Shown: positions 26,898 through 34,900 of the stretch, piece by piece
How positions within the stretch are numbered: the stretch's first letter is position 1
Layout: each line of letters starts with the position of its first letter
Origin: Meridianimarinicoccus zhengii
GTDB lineage: Bacteria; Pseudomonadota; Alphaproteobacteria; Rhodobacterales; Rhodobacteraceae
Reading direction: 5' to 3'
Assembly (NCBI RefSeq): GCF_003254465.1
Contig: NZ_QDFI01000024.1
Span: 1-53,707 of the forward strand
Length of the DNA stretch: 53,707 nt
Position numbers and translations under genes: made by a program
Notes under the pieces: model-generated
What the model was told of the DNA's origin: nothing
What the model saw: the letters and a program-made list of their open reading frames with translations, nothing else
Database searches by the model: none

Positions 26898-28762
26898 GTG
26901 CAATGCCCCAGATGTTCGGCGAACCAGTCCAAGGCCTCTCCGGAGAGGCGAGCACGATGCGCGGTTTCCTCGATCATGTGCCCTTCCCGCGGGAACACCA
27001 CCAGACGCGCCCGCGTGCCGCGGTGCAGCAGCGCGGCATACATCATCCCGGCCTGGGTCACTGGTGTGCAGCGGTCGCGCTCGCCGTGCAGGAACAGGGT
27101 CGGCGTCGCGCCCGGCGCGAGATTGTGGATGGGCGAACGGTCGATCAGCAGTGCGCGTGTCGTCGCCGCGTGCGCCGGGCCGTCGGCCACCCATTCGGAA
27201 AAGGCATGGTTGCAATCGTAGTTGCAGGCCAGAAGATCGCTGATGCACGAAACGACCACCGCCGCCGCGAAGCGGTCGCTATTCGCCGCCCCCCATGCGG
27301 AAAGAAATCCGCCATAGCTTGACCCGGTGATACCGATGCGACCCGGCGCCGCCAGCCCTTGGGCCACGACGTGATCTACCCCGGAGACGATATCCGCCCA
27401 GTCGCCGCCTGCCGGGTCGCCGATGACGGCGCGGGTGAAATCCCGGCCCTGCCCCACGCTGCCGCGATAGTTGGGAAGCAGAACGCGGAAGCCGGCCTCG
27501 ACGTACTGCAACGCACCGCCGGGATCGAAGCTGCAACGTGCCGACGCCGTGGGTCCGCCATGAACCACGACGATCAGGGGCCCCGGCGTAGGGCCGCCGG
27601 GATCGAGCAGCAGGCCGCCGATCTCGGTGCCATCCGGCGCATGCCATTCCAGCTTTCGCGTTTCATGCGGCGGCGCTTGCGCGGCAGCGTGCTGGTTGAA
27701 AGCACTGAGCTTGCGCCATTCATCCCCGGTGCGCAGAACGATCTCGGGCGGGTTCGCCGTGCTTTCGCGGATTGTCATCTCGCAGCTCGCGCCCTGTTCC
27801 ACCCGAGCGGCGAACCGGCCCGGCCCGAGCTGGGCGTCGTCAGCATATTCGGACAGCACCTCCCCGTCCGTCGAGATCCGTCCATAGCGGCACCCGAAGC
27901 CCTTCCAGCCGGAGAACCCGATCACCGTGTCCGACAGCCATGCGGCATGGGTCAGGTCATCGAGCCGGGCTGCGGCGAGCAGACGGTTTTCCCCCGTGGC
28001 CAGGTCGATCAACCGAAGGCGACCGGCAACGAGTTTCCTGTCGCTCGCAGGACCTTCGAGGATCAGCGCCCGATCACCCGAGGGCGAAATGGCAGGACAC
28101 TGGATCTGTTCGTCCGACAGGTAGATCGTCTCGCAGCCATGCGGGCCGATCCGGACCAGCCGCGCCCCGTGCCAGCCGCGCTCTGTCGGATCGTCCGACA
28201 CGATGGCGAGCATCATGCCATCCGGCCCCACATCGAATTCCCACACGGACGGCCCGCGCGTGGAGATTTCGGTCGCTTCTTCACTCTCCAGGTCGAACCG
28301 CACTAAGCGCCGCACGGGTCTGCCATCGGTCACCCGCGGATCGCCTGGCGCGTTCCATGCCAGCGGCAGCGCGCCGTCGCAACTGGCCGTGTCCAGCCCT
28401 TCCTCGGCCACCAGCAGGTAAAGCGCCGCGCCATCGCGCGACCAGCTCAGCGTTTCAACTGTGCCATGCGGCGCGCAAAGCGGTCCGGCAATCGCACCAT
28501 CGTCGATCAGGAAGGGCTGGAAGCACCCCCGCTGCTCCCGGTCAGACAGAAACGCGATGCGATTATCGACGGGAGACGGCGTCGGCCCCTTGTCACAACC
28601 GGGCCCATCGGAAAGACGCTCCGGCTCGTTGCCGGGCGTGACGCGCCAGATGCGGGTCTGCAGGCTTTCGCCTTGCGCACGCCCATCAGGCGAGAGCGTG
28701 AAGACGGCCCTGCCGTACCGGTCGAGGCGCAACTCGCCTGGCCGCATCAGGGAAATCGGCAT
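26894..28762 (-). CDS. S9-family (prolyl oligopeptidase/acylaminoacyl type) serine peptidase
   Basis: The 622-residue protein has an N-terminal half of repeated beta-strand motifs like a beta-propeller (repeats containing DGRA, SDR, RDG) and a C-terminal alpha/beta hydrolase domain. The nucleophile is in GITGSSYGGF at about residue 482, the acid in HGERDR at about 563 and the histidine in REGHMIE at about 595. No signal peptide is seen, so it acts in the cytoplasm. The ATG at 28762 has GGAGAA upstream. Lying between the binding protein and the permease, with a TTGA overlap, it is made together with the transporter and probably cleaves the imported peptide or acyl-amino compound. Confidence 0.88.
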   Translation of the reverse strand: MPISLMRPGELRLDRYGRAVFTLSPDGRAQGESLQTRIWRVTPGNEPERLSDGPGCDKGPTPSPVDNRIAFLSDREQRGCFQPFLIDDGAIAGPLCAPHGTVETLSWSRDGAALYLLVAEEGLDTASCDGALPLAWNAPGDPRVTDGRPVRRLVRFDLESEEATEISTRGPSVWEFDVGPDGMMLAIVSDDPTERGWHGARLVRIGPHGCETIYLSDEQIQCPAISPSGDRALILEGPASDRKLVAGRLRLIDLATGENRLLAAARLDDLTHAAWLSDTVIGFSGWKGFGCRYGRISTDGEVLSEYADDAQLGPGRFAARVEQGASCEMTIRESTANPPEIVLRTGDEWRKLSAFNQHAAAQAPPHETRKLEWHAPDGTEIGGLLLDPGGPTPGPLIVVVHGGPTASARCSFDPGGALQYVEAGFRVLLPNYRGSVGQGRDFTRAVIGDPAGGDWADIVSGVDHVVAQGLAAPGRIGITGSSYGGFLSAWGAANSDRFAAAVVVSCISDLLACNYDCNHAFSEWVADGPAHAATTRALLIDRSPIHNLAPGATPTLFLHGERDRCTPVTQAGMMYAALLHRGTRARLVVFPREGHMIEETAHRARLSGEALDWFAEHLGHCT

Positions 28763-28785
28763 GGATGAAATTCTCCGTCGTGTGC

Positions 28786-28819
28786 GACCCGGTGCCGGAA
28801 GGTGTCCCTGCACCGGGTC
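28786..28819 (-). other. Stem-loop between ABC binding-protein gene and peptidase gene
   Basis: GACCCGGTGC at 28786-28795 pairs perfectly with GCACCGGGTC at 28810-28819 around a 14-base loop. It sits in the 66-base gap after the binding-protein stop. There is no U-tract. The position fits a message-stabilising structure that lets the binding protein be made in excess. Confidence 0.6.
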
Positions 28820-28828
28820 CGCCGCCGC

Positions 28829-30418
28829 CTACTTGCGCTCGAACCCGCGCACGGCCCACGGTGTGTTGTACCAGAAGGCGGTGAACCCCTCGAGTTCAAG
28901 TTCGGCGTCGATCGCCATGGCAGAGGCTGGCCAGAAGATCGGGATCGCCGGAAGGTCGGCGTTGACCTTCTCGGCAACCTTCATCAGAGCTTCGGCACGG
29001 GTGTCAGTGTCCGTCTCCTGCAGCGCGGTGGCGAGATAGCCGTCCACTACTTCATCGCGGTAGTTCGAGGTGTTCGACCCGTTCACCACCGCGTTCTCGC
29101 TCGCGAAGAACAGGAACGGGTAGTTCGCCGGGTCCGCGTAGTCGGGGAAGTAGCGGCGCATCTGGATGCCGAGATCCTCGTGGGACATGAACGCGTCGAG
29201 CCATTGGGTATGGTCGAGTTCCTGAACCCTCAGATCGATGCCCAGCGGCTCCACGTTCTGCGCCAGGGTCAGCATGATCGACGACATGTATGGGTCGGCC
29301 GACGATACCGGGACCGACATCTCGAACCCGTCGACGCCCGCTTCCGTCCAGGCGGCGGCCGCCTTGTCGAGATCGAATTCGTACTGGTCGAGCGTGTCGT
29401 AGAATTCGCGCACCTCCGCGACGGGCTTCACGCCGGCCCACATCTCCGGCGGGTTGATGGCACGGGCGACGTCGCCATTACCGGCCAGCAGCGCGTTCAC
29501 CAGCCCTTCGCGGTCCAGCGAATGGGCGATGGCACGGCGCACATGCACATTGTCGAGGGGCGGCGTGTCGAAATCCAGTGTCAGGAAATAGACACCCAAC
29601 GACGGCGTCGTCACCACGTTCACGCCATCCAGGCCGCTCCATTGGTCGGCCTCGGAAATCGGGATACCGAACGTGCCGTCGATATCGCCGTTGCGCATCG
29701 CCAACAGGCGGGTCTGACCATCGGGGATGGCAAGCACTTCGATCCGCTCGAAATTCGGCTCCGTCCCCCAGTAGTCTTCATTCTTTTCAAGCACGATGCG
29801 CTCGCCCGGAACGAACTCCACCAACGCGTAAGGCCCGGTACCGAGCGGCAACTCGTCCGGTGTCCCGTAGGTGTCGGGATTGTTCTCGATCTGCGCACGC
29901 TTCATGATGAAGCCCGACATGTGCGCTGGCGTGTACGCGAATTGCGCGTCCGGCCGTGTCAGCCCGACCGTCACCTCACGCTCTCCAGTCGCCTCGATCG
30001 TGTCCACGGCGGAATAGAACGCCGCCATCTGCGATCCGTTCTCCGGATCCAGGTGCCAGTTCATCGAGTAGGCCACATCCTCCGCCGTCACCGGACTGCC
30101 GTCGTGGAAGGTCACGCCGTCGCGGATGCTGTAGACATAGGTTGTCTCGTCGACCTGCTCCCATTCGTCCGCCACGCCGTCCGTCAGCGCGAGGTCGTTG
30201 GAGAATGCCGCGAGCCCCTCCTGCACGAGAGACATGACACCGCCAGTATTCACGCTCCATGCATGCGCCACGAGCAGCGTATTGGGCAGACCGGGCAGCG
30301 CCCAGGTGATCGTCTCGTCCTCCTGCGCGGCGGCGGGTGGCGGCGCGAAAGTTGCGATCACGGCCAGCGCGGCTGCGGCTGCAGCACCCCGGTGCACGTT
30401 TGAATGTGGGTTTTTCAT
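28829..30418 (-). CDS. ABC transporter extracellular solute-binding protein, family 5 (peptide type)
   Basis: The 529-residue protein has a signal peptide (NVHRGAAAAAALAVIATFAPPPAAAQ) and the SBP_bac_5 fold, with VYSIRDGVTFHDGSPVTAEDV and the motif region LGTGPYALVEFVPGER. The ATG at 30418 follows AAGGAGA; the longer frame to 30502 lacks a ribosome site. It binds the peptide-like ligand in the periplasm. It heads the operon and is divergent from the LacI gene, with an operator in the 168-base gap. Family 5 also includes nickel and glycoside binders; the S9 peptidase favours a peptide. Confidence 0.92.
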   Translation of the reverse strand: MKNPHSNVHRGAAAAAALAVIATFAPPPAAAQEDETITWALPGLPNTLLVAHAWSVNTGGVMSLVQEGLAAFSNDLALTDGVADEWEQVDETTYVYSIRDGVTFHDGSPVTAEDVAYSMNWHLDPENGSQMAAFYSAVDTIEATGEREVTVGLTRPDAQFAYTPAHMSGFIMKRAQIENNPDTYGTPDELPLGTGPYALVEFVPGERIVLEKNEDYWGTEPNFERIEVLAIPDGQTRLLAMRNGDIDGTFGIPISEADQWSGLDGVNVVTTPSLGVYFLTLDFDTPPLDNVHVRRAIAHSLDREGLVNALLAGNGDVARAINPPEMWAGVKPVAEVREFYDTLDQYEFDLDKAAAAWTEAGVDGFEMSVPVSSADPYMSSIMLTLAQNVEPLGIDLRVQELDHTQWLDAFMSHEDLGIQMRRYFPDYADPANYPFLFFASENAVVNGSNTSNYRDEVVDGYLATALQETDTDTRAEALMKVAEKVNADLPAIPIFWPASAMAIDAELELEGFTAFWYNTPWAVRGFERK

Positions 30419-30479
30419 TGCTCCGTCTCCTTGCTGGACATCGCCATTTCTGAGCTGGCTTTTGATGTGAATTCCACGA

Positions 30480-30493
30480 TGGAACCGCTTCCA
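30480..30493. promoter_or_regulatory. LacI-type operator between the binding-protein gene and lacI-family gene
   Basis: TGGAACCGCTTCCA has perfect outer arms TGGAA/TTCCA and the central CG-type step typical of LacI-family operators. It lies about 60 bases upstream of the binding-protein ATG and 94 before the regulator start, so one repressor could control both promoters. Confidence 0.65.
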
Positions 30494-30586
30494 TAAGAAC
30501 ACAACGGCACTTGCAACGCAAATCTGCAGCCGTCACCTTGTCATAGTCCGACCCTCTCGCGGGCATCCGGACCTCAACGGAGCGAT

Positions 30587-31639
30587 GTGCAAGTGACCGG
30601 TGCAACGAAAACGAATCTGCTCGACGTCGCGCGCAAGGCGGGCGTTTCCCAGACCACGGTGTCGCGTTTCTTCAACGAGCCGGAGAAAATTCGCGAGGAG
30701 ACCCGCAAGCGCATTTCACGGGCCATCGCCGAGCTTGATTTCGTCCCGAGCATGACGGCCCGGGCACTCGCAATGTCCCGTTCGCACACCATCGGGGCCA
30801 TCGTGCCCACTTTCGACCACGCGCTCTTCTCCCGCGAACTCAGTGACATGGCCGACCAGCTTTCACAGGCCGGTTACGCGCTTCTGATCTCCTCCGGCCA
30901 GTACGAACCGGGGCAAGAACACGACCTCATCCGCACCATGATCGGACGCAATGTCGACGGACTTCTGCTTGTCGGGCTAGCGCGCGACCCAGACATCTAC
31001 GATCTGCTCGACCGCCGTGGTGTGCCTTATGTGACCACGTGGACGATCGACCGGGAGGTGAAGCGCCCGCAGGTTGGCGCCGACAAGTTCGCGGCAGCAC
31101 ATGAGATCGCTGATCACTTGCTCGACCTGGGCCATCGTCGGTTCGCCGTGGTCGAGTTTCCGCTCAACAACAACGATCGGGCCCGTACACGGCTGCGGGG
31201 CTTCAGAACCGCGTTAGAGGCGCGCGGGCTGTCACTTCCGGACGAGTTCGTCTTCGAGGGCCTCCCAACTTACGAGGCTGGTGGCCGCGTCCTGAGATCA
31301 ATCCTCGATTGCGCCGCACCGCCTACGGCGCTCATGTGCAGCACGGACGTGTTCGCCATCGGGGCGCTGCTGGAGGCGCGGCGGCTGGGCGTGAGCATTC
31401 CGTCCGAAATCTCCATAACCGGGTTCGACAACCTGCCGATCTCATCTCTGCTGGATCCCCCCCTCACGACGATTGATCTTGCCGTGCGTGAAACCGGTCA
31501 GCTTGCGGCACGGTACTTGCTCGACCGTATCGAGGGCAAGATACCGCCGATGACTTCGATCGCGCGACATAGCTTGATCTTGGGACGAAGCACTGATTCC
31601 GCACAGGGCCGAAAATCGCATGTTTTCAGTACATCATAG
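30587..31639 (+). CDS. LacI family transcriptional regulator
   Basis: The 350-residue protein starts at a GTG following CGGAG; a second GTG at 30593 is possible. The helix-turn-helix reads NLLDVARKAGVSQTTVSRFF, with the hinge helix motif around SMTARALAMSRSH, followed by a periplasmic-binding-protein-like effector domain (TIGAIVPTFDH onward, with ALMCSTDVFAIGAL and ISITGFDN late). It is divergent from the peptide transport operon and is its likely regulator through the TGGAA operator. LacI control is usual for sugar uptake and less so for peptide ABC systems, so the ligand may be glyco- or opine-like. The C-terminus RKSHVFSTS is slightly extended. Confidence 0.9.
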   Translation: MQVTGATKTNLLDVARKAGVSQTTVSRFFNEPEKIREETRKRISRAIAELDFVPSMTARALAMSRSHTIGAIVPTFDHALFSRELSDMADQLSQAGYALLISSGQYEPGQEHDLIRTMIGRNVDGLLLVGLARDPDIYDLLDRRGVPYVTTWTIDREVKRPQVGADKFAAAHEIADHLLDLGHRRFAVVEFPLNNNDRARTRLRGFRTALEARGLSLPDEFVFEGLPTYEAGGRVLRSILDCAAPPTALMCSTDVFAIGALLEARRLGVSIPSEISITGFDNLPISSLLDPPLTTIDLAVRETGQLAARYLLDRIEGKIPPMTSIARHSLILGRSTDSAQGRKSHVFSTS

Positions 31640-31759
31640 GTGCTCGATCCCACGACTGAAGTGGCGGTCCTCTCGTGGAAACCGAAGGAAGCACTAGGTA
31701 TCCGCGGTGAACTCATGGACACGAAGATAAGGTCCTGACCATGGCACTGGAAACTTCAT

Positions 31760-31880
31760 GTGCCGAGACGGAAGTTCAACCGGGAGTTCAAGATCACGAC
31801 CGTCATGGGTTGCCCAAGCTTGCCGAGAACTGGTGCTGGCCGAGAACGTGTTGCGACGTTTGATGCGGGAAGCGGCGCAG
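31760..31880 (+). mobile_element. IS3-family OrfA remnant, frameshifted
   Basis: One frame gives PRRKFNREFKI from 31760, the start of IS3-group OrfA proteins. After an internal deletion a different frame gives RELVLAENVLRRLMREAAQA at about 31816-31880, the OrfA recognition-helix end. Neither is complete, so this is a dead fragment. The sequence from about 31710 could be the element's left end. It abuts the 3' end of the giant secreted-protein gene. The rest of 31640-31953 holds no gene. Confidence 0.6.
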
Positions 31881-31953
31881 GCCACCATGGCCGCGCCGCC
31901 CGAGCGAAGCAGCCGCGACATCTTGATCCCGGCCGCCCGTTGCGTTGATCGCC

Positions 31954-34900
31954 TCACCCGAGGAGGAAGCTATCCGCCGCGAGTATCCGGAAGGCCACGT
32001 CCTCGTAGTCGCGGTCGCCGCCGCCTGTCATGTCCTCGAACCCGACCACGATGCTCTGTCCGCCCTCTTCGACGCCCGACAGCACGTGTTGCACGCCGTC
32101 CGCGTTCTGACTGGTCGAATAGCTGTGATAGACCGGCGCCGTGATCACGGTGCCGTTCGCGCGAAGCAGGATGCCCGCGCCATCGTCCAGCCCCGCCGAC
32201 CCGCCTTCGAGATCGACGAAATCGAAGGTGTCGGTCGCGTCGAATCCTGCCAGCGCGCCCGCCGCGTCTTGTGCGATAAAGAAGGCCAGCGCATTGCCGG
32301 GATCGACGTCCTCGATCCGCGCTGCGCCCCCCTTGTCGGCATTCGCGTTGAAGCTGAGGATCTGCACATCGACGATCGCACCGTCGGACGTGATCTCGTA
32401 GGCACCGATGACATTGTCATATCCCGCATAGCCGAGATCGAGAAACTCGATGTCGAAATCCCTGGCCATGTCGCCGTTCAGGAACTTCTGGTTGACGATG
32501 CCATTGATCCCCTGCGGATCGACATTCTGCCCCTCGGCGAGCGTCGGCAGGAAGTGCGCGAAGGTGATCTCCACATCGTCCCCCGTGCGCACGGCCATGA
32601 AATCGCCGGCGTCGAAGCTCCCATCCAGGTGCAGGACGGTGTCCGGACGCAGATACTTGCTGCCGTCGATGCGCAGATCCAGACCATCCACCGTCGCCGA
32701 GACCTGCAGGTCTTCGCGGGTGAACACCATCCCGGACACGCTGATCGCATCGTCGTTCCCGAACCCGACAATCCTGTCGCCATCAAGGTCGTCCGCCGCG
32801 CCGCCAACATGGTCGGCGCCGCCACCAAGCGAGATCCGGTCGGACCCGGTTCCCGGGGCGATCATGTCGTTGCCGTCACCGCCGACCAGCGTGTCCTTCC
32901 CGGTGCCGCCCGACAACTCCCCGCCGCTGCTGCCGAGCTCCTGCACGACGACCCGCGCGGTATCCTCGGGACCGGCGCCAAGCGCGGGATCGTCCAACCT
33001 GACCTCCACTTCAATGAGGCCGTCGTCACCGAATTCGACCTTTGCGTCCCGGGCGATGACAAGCGTGTCGCCCTCGATCGCGAAGATGCCGGCATCGGCG
33101 CCGCTCAGGGACAGATCGTTCGCGCCCATCGCGTCGTCCGTGATGCCGAGCCGCGCGACCGCGACGGCGGTCGTGGTGTCGATCCCGCCTGCGATGCGAT
33201 CCAGCAGCATCTCCAGCGTGAGCGACGGAGGATCGTTGATGTCCTTGACCTTGAGCGAAAACGTGACGGTGTCGTCCGGCGTGGCGCCGATCGTGGCGTC
33301 GTCGACCGAGACCGTCACGTCGAACACGGGTTTCGCCACCGGGTCGAGCACCGCGCCGGCACGGAGGTAAAGCGCGGCCCCCTGGATTTCGAACATCGCC
33401 GCGTCGGCACCGCCGAGCGTCAGCGCGTTGGTCCCGAGCGCGTCGTCGCCCACCTCGATATCGGCGAGCTTGACCCGGCTTGTGGTGTCGGTGTGTTCGC
33501 CGATCTCCGTCACGGCGTTCGACAGGGCCACGGTCGGCGCGTCATTGACGTCGGCCACTGCCGCGGTCGGCTCCGACCCCACGCTTTCCGCGGTGCCGCC
33601 GTCATCGGTGTAGGACGCCACGACCGTGATCTTCGCGCCGACATCGGCCTGGGTCAGCGTGTGGCTCGGCCCCGTCGCCCCGTCGATCGCCGCGCCGTCG
33701 CGCCGCCACTGCCAGGCGAGATCGCCCAGCCCGTCCGCGTCGCCCAGATCGTGCGCCGCCGTCAGCGTCTCGCCCTGCGCCGCCGTGCCGCTGATCGTGA
33801 CCCCGCCCGTGGGCAGGTCGTTGACCGGATTGATCGACAGGTTGAAGGTCAGCGGGTCGAGCGTGGCGATCCCGTCCGAGACGGTGAAGCTGAAACTGTC
33901 GGCGGTCGTTTCCGAACCGCCATGGCTGTAGCGCAGGCGGCCGTTTTCGATATCGGCCTGGGTGAAGCTTTCCCCCGCGATCAGTTCCTCACCCTTTTCG
34001 AGGGTGTCGTCCCCGTCATCCAGCCAGAGCGCGCCGTTGGCGGTCGTCGTCCCGAGCTTGAAGGAAAGCGCTGCCGCGGCCTCTTCGGCGTCGATTGCCT
34101 TGAGCTCCGCCGCGGTGATGGTCAGGCTCGCCCCTTCGTCCAGCGTGGCGCCCGTGTTGGTGCTGACCGCGGGCGCGGTGTTGTTGGCGATGGTATACGT
34201 CTCGTCCGCGCCGGAGACCGCGGTGACGGCAAGTGAGTTGCCGGCGGCATCCAGCAGCGTCGCGCCATCCGCGAGATCGAGGTTCAGGGTGCCGTTCGAG
34301 GCCGCGATGCCGGTGATCGTCACGTCATAGGCCGCCGGGGCGCCGGACACCTGCACCGGGTCGCCGATGGTGGCATCCGCCGCGGCGGTGCCGGACAGCA
34401 CGAAATCGGCCGCGCCGACCTTGGCCGGGTCCATGTCCTCGGAGAAGGTCACGCGGAAGGTCACGCTGTCGGCGTCCGTGGTGGCGTCGGCCGGGGCGTG
34501 CCGGACGATGGACACGGCCGTCGGCGCGCGCGTGTCGACCGCGTAGGTCGCGCTGTCGGTCGTGCCCGTCCCGGCGTTGTCCGCAGTGTCGCGCACGCCG
34601 GTCATGTCCACCGTGACGACGTTGGTGGCGACCTCGGTGTCGGCGTCGGGCGTCAGCACGGCGATATAGGTGGTGGCGCCCATCTTCAGCAGACCTGACA
34701 GGGTGCCGTTCGCAGCCGTCGCGTCGTCGAGCGTGAAGTCCGTGACGGCCTCGGAGAATTCGAAGGTGACGGTCGCCGTTTCGCCCGCGATCAGGGCGTC
34801 ATCGTCGACGGTGACGGTGACCGTTGGGGCGATGCTCACCGTCGCGCTCGCGGCGGCGACGGCGTCATGGGTGATGTTGGCGGGCTGCCCGTCAGTGCCG

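Noticed and set aside
31945-34236. 763-codon plus-strand open frame
   Set aside because: It is the complement of the giant secreted-protein gene and has typical shadow composition.
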